Below, one piece after another: positions 1 to 5,276 of a DNA stretch of 5,276 nucleotides (the stretch's first letter is position 1; the number at the start of each line of letters is the position of its first letter). The position numbers were made by a program, and so were the translations under genes. The notes beneath the pieces are model-generated. The model made no database searches and was not told the origin of the DNA. It saw nothing but the letters and a program-made list of their open reading frames with translations. The DNA comes from an uncultured Clostridia bacterium. GTDB taxonomy: Bacteria; Bacillota; Clostridia; UBA1381. The stretch lies in contig CAKSPW010000103.1 in assembly GCA_934486495.1 (NCBI GenBank), positions 1 to 5,276 on the forward strand, given 5' to 3'.

Positions 1-92
1 ATTTGAGTGTGCTTCCTATGCTATCAAGAGGACTTTTTCAGCGGCCTTCACAAGGTCATGGGCGACCATGCCTCCAGGACCCCGCCACCGCC
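1..92. other. Left edge, no gene recognised
   Basis: I see no credible coding region here. An open frame that begins at 68 runs into the repeat that follows and is made of repeat sequence, so I do not treat it as a gene. The only structure noted is a small hairpin at 57-70: CATGG, loop GCGA, CCATG. It has no U-tract, and its role is unknown. Confidence 0.6.
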
Positions 93-163
93 CGGGCTTG
101 TCTTGCGGATGGAATTCCGGGGTTGGTGTGAGAGGCAGAACGTCATGTTCAGTGTGGCCTGGC
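93..163. repeat. Head module of intergenic repeat, copy A
   Basis: This 71-bp stretch matches 1729-1799 without gaps, with four differences, and leads directly into the 78-bp dyad of copy A. The dyads at 2413 and 2827 have a different upstream flank, ending in a GATGGAAGCATT-type sequence, so the head is a separable module found only on the two copies that flank the Rpn gene. Function is unknown. Confidence 0.85.
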
Positions 164-241
164 GTGAGCGTTAAAACGTTTTCTACGCACGTCGTAACTG
201 TTTTTCGACTTATTGTGAGTGAAAAACGTTTTAGTACGCAC
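164..241. repeat. 78-bp dyad repeat, copy A
   Basis: This element contains two perfect 10-bp palindromes, AAAACGTTTT, at 173-182 and 223-232, exactly 50 bp apart. Each lies in a 27-bp near-palindromic half-site, 164-190 and 215-241, that begins GTGAG and ends ACGCAC. The left half-site has arms of 9 and 8 bp around its core and the right one has 8 and 9, so the whole element has dyad symmetry; the left half and the reverse complement of the right half match at about 21 of 27 positions in the B-D type sequence. A 24-bp spacer separates them. The form suggests a paired binding site for a dimeric protein or a transcribed stem-loop; which of these is not shown. It lies downstream of the Rpn gene. 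Confidence 0.9.
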
Positions 242-409
242 GGGAAAACTGAAAACGTAACCGAGGAGACGCTTACGACACCTCTTCTAGATTTTTCACA
301 AAGGGCGGAATTCTCCTATTCGAGTTTTTAGGAATGTTGGTTGCACGCCCGGAAGTGCCGTAGCCAAAATAAGTCGCCATGCAAGCCACGAGGAATGATA
401 TCACCGGCA
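242..409. other. Intergenic stretch 3' of the Rpn gene
   Basis: No gene is seen. At 344-357 there is a 14-bp word, CACGCCCGGAAGTG, that recurs in the same orientation at 1634-1647 and, with one mismatch, inverted at 1723-1736. Read on the minus strand it can form a weak GCAC/GTGC stem, but no U-tract follows. I therefore cannot name a convincing intrinsic terminator for the Rpn gene, which ends at 410. Confidence 0.5.
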
Positions 410-1303
410 TCAGTTTTCCTTCAAACCAGCGACTTCTTCCTCGGTGAGTCCGGTGGCTTCACTGATTGCGGGAACAGGCAATTTGAGCCGTAACAAGTTC
501 ATTGCAACTTCTCTACGTCCTTTCTCGATACCTGCCAGCATGCCTTCCTCGCGACCTTTTTTCTTTGCGTACTCGATTTGATTATATGTATCCCTTGCAG
601 TCTGCATATTGTTGATGTATTTTTTCTTGTCTTCATCATCGAGACTGGCGAACTCGGCGGCGTCGAAGAACCGTTTGAAAATCTTGTCTCTTAAAGCTGC
701 CGGCCGATCCAGCAGTCTTGACAGGTTTTTCAACATGTATAACCATTTGTCCAGCTCCGTGGTCAATTCATCCTCGCTCTTATCGAATTTCGCAACCTCA
801 ACGAACACGAACTTCAGTTTGTCAGTCATGGTTTCGCCGGTCGTTCCCTCACGTAGCCAGTATCGGTGCTCTATCCGGTCATCTTCCAAGTGCTTGTAAT
901 CCAATATGCCTAGGAAGAACACGCCGTCGAGCCGAAAATTCCAGGGTTTCTTCGGATCACCCTCTTCTTTCTCCATAGCCTTTTTGCCCTGTTTCAAAAT
1001 CGGAAAGGACGTGTAAAACAATGCCCTCTCGAAGAAGTGCTCTTGCGCGCCGCGTTGGACTTCGACAAGGAATTCCTTTCCGTTCGATGCTCTGCAAATG
1101 ACATCGAATACAGCCCTGCGGTCCTTTTCCATGATTCCCAACTGTTCGGTCGGAAGATATGTGATGTCTTCAATGTCGAATTCCGGGAAAATGACTTTCA
1201 GGAATTCGATGAGAATGTCCTTGTTTACTTCTGTTCCGAATAGTCTTTTGAAACTCCAGTCGACCATGGGGTCGATGTACCTAGCCTCGATTGTTTCAAC
1301 CAT
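410..1303 (-). CDS. Rpn family recombination-promoting nuclease / PD-(D/E)XK putative transposase
   Basis: A 297-residue protein of the Rpn/PDDEXK_2 family, whose Bacteroidales members are often annotated as putative transposases. The N-terminus carries the family's opening pattern: D-x-x-F-K-x-L-F-G at residues 15-23, followed by an ILIEFLKVIF helix. The nuclease core follows, with a likely catalytic Asp67 (AVFDVIC) and the E-x-Q pair Glu81/Gln83 (FLVEVQ), where Gln takes the usual Lys place, as is common in this family. Residues 88-135 hold the FERALFYTSFPIL and FFLGILDY segments. The charged C-terminus (about 225-297) is a helical tail with KKKGREEG and a TGLTEEEV helix. Known members cut DNA and promote RecA-independent recombination, and some act in phage defence. 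The length is normal and the frame intact. The ATG at 1303 gives the full N-terminal motif; the leader before it is A/T-rich with no Shine-Dalgarno site. The gene stands alone, flanked by direct repeats. The family call is firm; the target and biological role are not known. Confidence 0.9.
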   Translation of the reverse strand: MVETIEARYIDPMVDWSFKRLFGTEVNKDILIEFLKVIFPEFDIEDITYLPTEQLGIMEKDRRAVFDVICRASNGKEFLVEVQRGAQEHFFERALFYTSFPILKQGKKAMEKEEGDPKKPWNFRLDGVFFLGILDYKHLEDDRIEHRYWLREGTTGETMTDKLKFVFVEVAKFDKSEDELTTELDKWLYMLKNLSRLLDRPAALRDKIFKRFFDAAEFASLDDEDKKKYINNMQTARDTYNQIEYAKKKGREEGMLAGIEKGRREVAMNLLRLKLPVPAISEATGLTEEEVAGLKEN

Positions 1304-1633
1304 AAAGTTATAGTTTTTAATTTATTAAACAAATAGTTGACATCATTATGCGTCACGAAAGCATGAACGCCTGTGTCAATCAAGGCTGCAATAGTATGTA
1401 AAATTTTTCCGAAAACGTCGGAAAGTGGACTTGCCAAGTGCAGATTTTTATGATTTTTATCTTCCGTGTGACATTCTTGTAACTTTATGCGAAAATTATA
1501 ATTTTCAGTGGATTACGAGGCGAAAAATTAATCTCATCTTTTTATGTTTCTTATGTGTTTTTTGCGAAAGACTGATTAATTTACTGGTTTTTTGACACGC
1601 TAAGGAACAACGCATGATGTGCAGAAATCTTAT
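1304..1633. other. A/T-rich intergenic region upstream of the Rpn gene
   Basis: This is the presumed leader and promoter region of the minus-strand Rpn gene. I searched the minus strand for the Bacteroidota promoter pattern (TTTG, then TAnnTTTG) and found no full match; only a partial ACTATTTG lies near 1329-1336. The region also contains the hairpin at 1406-1424. Short open frames here run into repeats or overlap the Rpn start, and I do not accept them as genes. Confidence 0.5.
1406..1424 (-). terminator. Possible weak terminator or leader hairpin
   Basis: TTTCCGA and TCGGAAA form a perfect 7-bp stem around a 5-base loop. Read on the minus strand the stem is followed by AATTTTAC, a short T-rich tail, so it could be a weak intrinsic terminator for a transcript arriving from the right, or a leader hairpin about 100 bases before the Rpn start codon. 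The stem is short and A/T-rich, so the call is tentative. Confidence 0.3.
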
Positions 1634-1736
1634 CACGCCCGGAAGTGTCGAAGGATTCCGCCGGTCCTCCCCACGATGTGGGTCCCCTCTTTTCGGGAGC
1701 CAATGCCGTCTCCACCCTTCGCCACTTCCGGGCTTG
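1634..1736. repeat. 103-bp imperfect hairpin element upstream of the Rpn gene
   Basis: Arms of 21 bp at 1634-1654 and 1716-1736 are inverted repeats matching at 19 of 21 positions. The outer part is CACGCCCGGAAGTG against CACTTCCGGGCTTG, the inner part CGAAGG against CCTTCG. Between the arms lies a smaller hairpin, CCCAC-GAT-GTGGG, at 1670-1682. The right arm overlaps the start of the second head module at 1729. The outer 14-bp word also occurs alone at 344-357. No U-tract follows, so a terminator role is not evident. It may be part of the repeat family rather than a regulator. Confidence 0.65.
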
Positions 1737-1799
1737 TCTTGCGGATGGAATTCTGGGGTTGGTGTGAGGGGCAGAACGTCATGTTCAGTGTCGCCTGAC
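1729..1799. repeat. Head module of intergenic repeat, copy B
   Basis: Second copy of the 71-bp head at 93-163, matching at 67 of 71 positions and in the same orientation. Together with the dyad that follows it forms a 153-bp direct repeat (1729-1881 against 93-245), so the Rpn gene lies between two direct repeats whose starts are 1636 bp apart. Confidence 0.85.
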
Positions 1800-1877
1800 G
1801 TGAGCGTTAAAACGTTTTCTACGCACGTCGTGATTGTTTTGCGGCCTGTTGTGAGTGGAAAACGTTTTATTACGCAC
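1800..1877. repeat. 78-bp dyad repeat, copy B
   Basis: The AAAACGTTTT cores are at 1809-1818 and 1859-1868, again 50 bp apart. Compared with copy A there are about eight substitutions, mostly in the 24-bp spacer and none in the cores. The sequence after it (to about 1917) is shared with the flanks of copies C and D but not of copy A, so copy B joins the Rpn-flanking type to the array type. Confidence 0.9.
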
Positions 1878-2412
1878 GGGAGAGTCAGGGAAAATAGTAA
1901 AATCGGAGAGAAAACAGAGTAAAGAGAGAAAGAGAGAAAGCAGAGAGACAGAGGACGCAGGGAAAACAGGGAAATTCGAAAAAAACAGAGGAAACAGAAT
2001 AAATGAGGGGAATCAGAGAAAACAGAGCAAAAGAGGACTCCGAGCAAACAGAGAAAAAGGGTCAATAGAGATAACAGAGAAAAGGGACAATGAAATGGGG
2101 CGAGTAGAATGCGGATGTAACAGAGATAACGGACGTAACAGAGTAAAGAGAGAAAGCAGAGAGACAGAGGACGCAGGGAAAACAGGGAAATTCGAAAAAA
2201 ACAGAGGTAACAGAGTAAATGAGGGAAATCAGAAAAACAGAACAAAAGAGGACTCCGAGCAAACAGAGAAAAGGGGTCAATAGAGATAACAGAGAAAAGG
2301 GACAATGAAATGGGGCGAGTAGAATGCGGACGTAACAGAGTAAAGAGAGAAAGCAGAGATGAGGGACGAATGCAGAGGCAACAGAAAAACGTGGCGATGG
2401 AAGCATTTCGGC

Positions 2413-2490
2413 GTGAGCGTTAAAACGTTTTCCGCGCACGTCGTGATTGTTTTTCGGCTTGTTGTGAGTGGAAAACGTTTTAGTACGCAC
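2413..2490. repeat. 78-bp dyad repeat, copy C
   Basis: Cores are at 2422-2431 and 2472-2481, 50 bp apart. The first half-site ends CCGCGCAC where copies A and B have CTACGCAC, a change shared with copy D. The element is embedded in the purine-rich array, 613 bp after copy B. The longer B-C interval, compared with 414 bp for C-D, reflects one extra array unit. Confidence 0.9.
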
Positions 2491-2826
2491 GGGAGGGTCT
2501 GAGGAAATAGGAAAATCGGAGAGAAAACAGAGTAAAGAGAGAAAGCAGAGAGACAGAGGTCGCAGGGAAAACAGGGAAATTCGAAAAAAAACAGAGGCAA
2601 CAGAGTCAAGTAAAGAGAGAAATTAGAGCAAATAGAGAAAACCAGAGAAAACAGAGCAAAAGAGGACTCCGAGCAAACAGAGAAAAGGGGTCAATAGAGA
2701 TAACAGAGAAAAGGGACAATGAAATGGGGCGAGTAGAATGCGGACGTAACAGAGTAAAGAGAGAAAGCAGAGATGAGGGACGAATGCAGAGGCAACAGAA
2801 AAACGTGACGATGGAAGCATTCTGGC

Positions 2827-2904
2827 GTGAGCGTTAAAACGTTTTCCGCGCACGTCGTGATTGGTTTTCGACTTGTCGTGAGTGGAAAACGTTTTAGTGC
2901 GCAC
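2827..2904. repeat. 78-bp dyad repeat, copy D
   Basis: Cores are at 2836-2845 and 2886-2895, 50 bp apart. It differs from copy C at four of 78 positions, none in the cores, and lies exactly 414 bp after it. The array ends shortly after this copy, with a divergent flank leading to the GC-rich hairpin at 2957. Confidence 0.9.
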
Positions 2905-2956
2905 GAGAGAGTCAGGGGAAATAGGGAAATCGGAGAAAAACCGAGGTAACAGACGA

Positions 2957-2992
2957 AAGCGAGGGCGCTGCGGAATTGCAGGGTCCTCGCTT
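2957..2992. other. GC-rich stem-loop at the right end of the array
   Basis: AAGCGAGG at 2957-2964 pairs with CCTCGCTT at 2985-2992. The stem continues with a G-T wobble, a C-G pair, one G-G mismatch and CTGC/GCAG, closing on a six-base loop GGAATT. This gives 14 pairs with one mismatch. On the minus strand it is followed by a weak, interrupted T-rich tail (TTCGTCTGTT), so it might end transcription from the large surface-protein gene. On the plus strand no U-tract follows. Terminator, processing hairpin and repeat boundary are all possible. Confidence 0.6.
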
Positions 2993-3018
2993 GGGAGTTA
3001 TTGTTCTATGTCCGTTAT

Positions 3019-3177
3019 GTAACGTGAAAAAAATAACCTGCTTCAGATTAGGAGAAGATTTTCGAGGATAGATTTCTTTTCGAAGAAGGAGTGTACTGGA
3101 CGTACACGACTGATGAGAAAAGAGATATAGACCGAAAAGATTCCCTTAGATGATGCAGGTTATTTTTTGAATGTTAC
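3019..3177. repeat. 159-bp quasi-palindromic element (MITE-like or long 3' stem-loop)
   Basis: The outer 23-bp arms (3019-3041 and 3155-3177) match at 20 of 23 positions as inverted repeats, including a perfect 14-bp AAAAAATAACCTGC / GCAGGTTATTTTTT. Weaker pairing continues inward, through the TTTTCG region near 3060 with CGAAAA near 3133 and TCTTTTC near 3076 with GAAAAGA near 3118, to a central GTGTAC-TGGAC-GTACAC hairpin at 3091-3107. The whole element thus folds about one centre near 3099. A competing local hairpin, TTCTT-TTCG-AAGAA, lies at 3074-3087. Similarity stops sharply outside GTAAC/GTTAC, and TAT lies on both sides, which could be a short target duplication or chance. It begins 40 bp downstream of the surface-protein stop codon. 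In either direction a GCAGGTTATTTTTT end resembles a terminator tail, so it may also terminate transcription. Confidence 0.75.
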
Positions 3178-3217
3178 TATATTAACTGCGAACTGACAGA
3201 AAGGCAATTCGGGGCGC

Positions 3218-5276
3218 CTACTGGGCAACGCCGTCAATGACGAGTTCACCGGTAGTTCCGGGAACGAATCTGCCGTAGAGATTGCTGTGTTCAGGAGCGG
3301 TCTTGCCGGTCTGGGTTATGGTGTTTCCGGACTCGGTGATGTTATTGATTGTCAACTTGCCCACATTTGCAGTACCGACTACTACACCTACTCGCCAGCC
3401 ACCATCGTCAGTGGAATTAATAACGCAATTCTTTACTGCACAATCTGTGATAGTGTGGAATGTCGCAGGGTTACAGCCGGCATGGCCGATAATACCACCT
3501 ACTGAACCTTTAGCTTCAAGTTTACATTCCTCTACCGAACATTTGGTAATCTTGACATATGTGTCAACCGGTCCATCATTAGGGTTATTATAGCCTGAGG
3601 TCCAACCGATTAGACCACCAACACGAGCACCTCCGGTAGAAATGATTTCAGAATTTGTAAGATGACAATTATCAAGTTCAATCGTAGGCATACTATCCAC
3701 ATCGCAGACAAATGCACCAATGCCCAAATTGCTGGTAGCATCGTTAATCTTAACTCCATCCAATGTAAGATCCTTGACAATGATTCCTGAATTACCTGCG
3801 AAACCGCCAGCAAATAAAGGAGCATTAAGTCCGGAAATCTTGTGGCCATTACCGAGCACAGTAACCACACCGGCACCATGATAACCATCTACTTTAGCAG
3901 GCGTCCAGGTTTCACCCTCTTTCAGGACAATGTCTTTTCCAATTTCAATGACATTGTCACCAGAGCCTGCACTCGTAAATGCTGTAAGGGTTGCGCGGAG
4001 TTCTGCGGCCGTCATAACGACAGGCTTTGTGCCACGGACAACTGTCCAGACGCCATTAGTCTCCACTGAAATGTAGCCAGGAGCGAGATAAGAAGCAGCA
4101 TCATCAGTATTAGGATTAGCAGGATCAAATCCAGGGAATGTACCGCCATAGATTTCAACCTTGCCGGTTGAGCCATTCTGCTTATTTATAGTCCAATATC
4201 TTCCCCCATATTTTGCAGCAGTACTGAAAGTTCCACCATTTATGATTACATCACCACCAGTAGTATAAATAGTTGAGTTACCAGAGCCATTAGCATCAGC
4301 ACCGACAGTATAAGTACCATCATTGATAGTCAGTTTACCGCCCGGCCTAGACCAAACCGCAACATTATCACCGCCTTCGCCGCCATCTACGGTTCCTTCG
4401 CCGTTGATGACAAGACTACCATAAACATCCAAAGCAACACTATTTGAATTATTCTTGATGGTCTTGCCGTTAAGGTCGAGAGTTGCTTCCTTGCCTGGCA
4501 TCACTGCAACAGCCTCGTCAAGCACAAGGTCAGCGGCCAATGTTGCCTCACCACCAGTGGCGAAGAGCGCTTTCAACGACTCCGCATTCTTGATATTGAC
4601 AAGGTCAATGTCATTGTCAGGCTCATTGAAAATAGGGACGATTTCAATATCGAAGATTACCTGCGAGGTGAGGAGGTCGCCGACAATGTTGGTGCGGTAG
4701 TTGTTCTGAACCGGAGTCTGAGGCGAGGATGCTTTGACGGTTATACCGGTTTCAGGAATAAACTCGGCAGTAACATTGGAAATGTGTTTCTCGCCTTGCT
4801 TGCCCACTGGAATAATGTAGTTCATTGTCATCCACTTATAGTCGCCGGCCTTGGTGACGAGCGTTTCGCCAGGAAGTGCAGATTCGGTGAAAGTGACTAC
4901 ATCTTTGGCTTCTTTACCTTCAGCTTCGAAAGTGTCGAATATGGTGGCCACGTCGGTTGCCGTGAAGACGCTCTTGACTGGTTTCACGCCTGCGGCAACA
5001 GCTGCTTCATAGTCGGCAGTACCGAAGTTCACCTGCGCGAACGGACGGTAAAGTTTAATGGTTTCCGTCAATGCACCATTGACTTTCAGCTCTTTGCGGG
5101 TGGCATAGAATGCGTCGCGTTTCTCGTCGTTGGCTTCAGCTCCTTCGTAAGAAATCTTGATGTTCTTCAAGTCGGTGACGTCGTAAGGCGCACCTTCGGC
5201 TGCCTGTGCCCAGAACACGAAATTGTAGGTCTTGCCCTTCACGAGGCTGAATGTCACCTGTGTTTTCAGGTCAGTG
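3218..5276 (-). CDS. DUF6562-like surface protein with beta-helix and GLUG-like repeats (5' end missing)
   Basis: Large surface-type protein; the frame stays open to the window edge (a GTG at 5257 is only an internal codon), so the signal peptide and start are not seen. Residues below are counted from that GTG. Residues 1-210 resemble the Bacteroidales DUF6562 domain: GKTYNFVFWAQ near 8-18, EANDEKRDAFY at 41-51 and RPFAQVNFG at 71-79. This domain is found in exported, usually lipid-anchored proteins related to fimbrillin-like adhesins. Residues 220-410 are short beta-strand repeats (LDLNGKTI, LVINGEGTV, LTINDGTYTV, VIINGGTF, VEIYGGTF) typical of a right-handed beta-helix. Residues 415-679 form a second beta-helix section with GLUG-like VGGLIGW (547), VGGIIGHA (586) and VGVVVG (623). 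All seven cysteines lie between 518 and 611. No type IX sorting domain is visible at the C-terminus. The likely role is a cell-surface adhesin or structural protein; the ligand is unknown. Confidence 0.8.
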   Translation of the reverse strand, partial: TDLKTQVTFSLVKGKTYNFVFWAQAAEGAPYDVTDLKNIKISYEGAEANDEKRDAFYATRKELKVNGALTETIKLYRPFAQVNFGTADYEAAVAAGVKPVKSVFTATDVATIFDTFEAEGKEAKDVVTFTESALPGETLVTKAGDYKWMTMNYIIPVGKQGEKHISNVTAEFIPETGITVKASSPQTPVQNNYRTNIVGDLLTSQVIFDIEIVPIFNEPDNDIDLVNIKNAESLKALFATGGEATLAADLVLDEAVAVMPGKEATLDLNGKTIKNNSNSVALDVYGSLVINGEGTVDGGEGGDNVAVWSRPGGKLTINDGTYTVGADANGSGNSTIYTTGGDVIINGGTFSTAAKYGGRYWTINKQNGSTGKVEIYGGTFPGFDPANPNTDDAASYLAPGYISVETNGVWTVVRGTKPVVMTAAELRATLTAFTSAGSGDNVIEIGKDIVLKEGETWTPAKVDGYHGAGVVTVLGNGHKISGLNAPLFAGGFAGNSGIIVKDLTLDGVKINDATSNLGIGAFVCDVDSMPTIELDNCHLTNSEIISTGGARVGGLIGWTSGYNNPNDGPVDTYVKITKCSVEECKLEAKGSVGGIIGHAGCNPATFHTITDCAVKNCVINSTDDGGWRVGVVVGTANVGKLTINNITESGNTITQTGKTAPEHSNLYGRFVPGTTGELVIDGVAQ

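Larger units (their letters stand above)
1882..2940. repeat. Purine-rich nested tandem-repeat array
   Basis: About 1 kb in which the plus strand is mostly A and G, built from degenerate 8-9 base words of the CAGAGNAAA kind. At the next scale there are three units of 216, 197 and 222 bp, beginning GCAGAG at 1940, 2156 and 2545. At the largest scale there is an exact 414-bp period from about 2240 to 2904 that includes dyads C and D; about 170 bp before each dyad differ at only three positions. This points to a recent duplication. The array carries open frames on both strands, but their products are low-complexity (Leu/Phe/Cys/Ser-rich on minus, Lys/Arg/Glu/Asn-rich on plus) and repeat with the DNA, so I do not call genes. 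Such purine/pyrimidine asymmetry can favour triplex or R-loop formation; that is inference. Confidence 0.9.

Noticed and set aside
68..331. 87-residue plus-strand open frame
   Set aside because: It reads through the head module and dyad A, whose second copy gives a related frame (1614-1922). No domain and no codon evidence support it.
1337..1365. TTGACA at 1337 as a plus-strand sigma-70 -35 box
   Set aside because: There is no credible gene downstream on the plus strand, and Bacteroidota use a different promoter pattern.
1225..1437. 70-residue minus-strand open frame overlapping the Rpn start
   Set aside because: It overlaps the conserved N-terminus of the Rpn gene in another frame and has no recognisable domain.
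1855..2283. 142-residue plus-strand open frame, Lys/Arg/Glu/Asn-rich
   Set aside because: It is a translation of the purine-rich tandem units; the same peptide blocks recur with the DNA period. It has the look of a charged coiled coil, but the opposite strand is open too, so composition is the simpler cause.
1505..2305. 266-residue minus-strand open frame
   Set aside because: It is made of repeat sequence: the first part is Leu/Phe/Cys/Ser-rich low complexity from the purine array, the rest reads through dyad B, the head module and the hairpin. Its sequence repeats with the DNA and no domain is recognisable.
1900..2900. CRISPR array
   Set aside because: The repeats are long, nested and degenerate, without 23-50 bp repeats separated by unique spacers, and no cas genes are visible.
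2062..2904. Further minus-strand open frames (2062-2490, 2277-2609, 2623-2904)
   Set aside because: They are the same repeat translations in other units and overlap each other; two of them begin within dyads C and D.
3610..3888. Other-frame open frames inside the surface-protein gene (for example 3610-3888 minus, 3282-3593 plus, 4455-4700 plus)
   Set aside because: They are shadows of the long frame, which has clear domain motifs throughout.

Overview
The window looks like an accessory, repeat-rich stretch of a gut-type Bacteroidota chromosome, probably order Bacteroidales and perhaps Muribaculaceae. The evidence is an Rpn/PD-(D/E)XK family protein of the Bacteroidales kind, a DUF6562-type surface protein related to fimbrillin-like adhesins, and A/T-rich leaders without clear Shine-Dalgarno sites. 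The family-level placement is inference from style, not from a marker gene.

Layout, left to right. 1-92 holds no gene. 93-245 is the first copy of an intergenic repeat, made of a 71-bp head plus a 78-bp dyad element. 410-1303 (minus) is an intact Rpn-family nuclease/transposase-like gene. 1304-1633 is an A/T-rich intergenic leader with one hairpin. 1634-1736 is a long imperfect hairpin that runs into the second repeat copy (1729-1881). 1882-2940 is about 1 kb of strongly purine-rich (A/G on the plus strand) nested tandem repeats, carrying two further copies of the 78-bp dyad and an exact 414-bp period. 2957-2992 is a GC-rich hairpin. 3019-3177 is a single 159-bp quasi-palindrome. 3218 to the right edge (minus) is the 3' part of a large gene for a surface protein with a DUF6562-like domain, a right-handed beta-helix-like middle and a GLUG-like C-terminus.

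Both genes are read on the minus strand. They are separated by 1914 bp with no credible gene, so they are unlikely to form one operon. The main point of interest is this non-coding DNA. The four 78-bp dyads each carry two perfect AAAACGTTTT palindromes exactly 50 bp apart. The Rpn gene sits between two directly repeated 153-bp copies, about 92% identical. This suggests a repeat family that spreads by recombination or transposition, possibly linked to the Rpn nuclease as REP/BIME repeats are linked to RAYT transposases. That link is a hypothesis. Many open reading frames on both strands of the repeat array are artefacts of its skewed composition.
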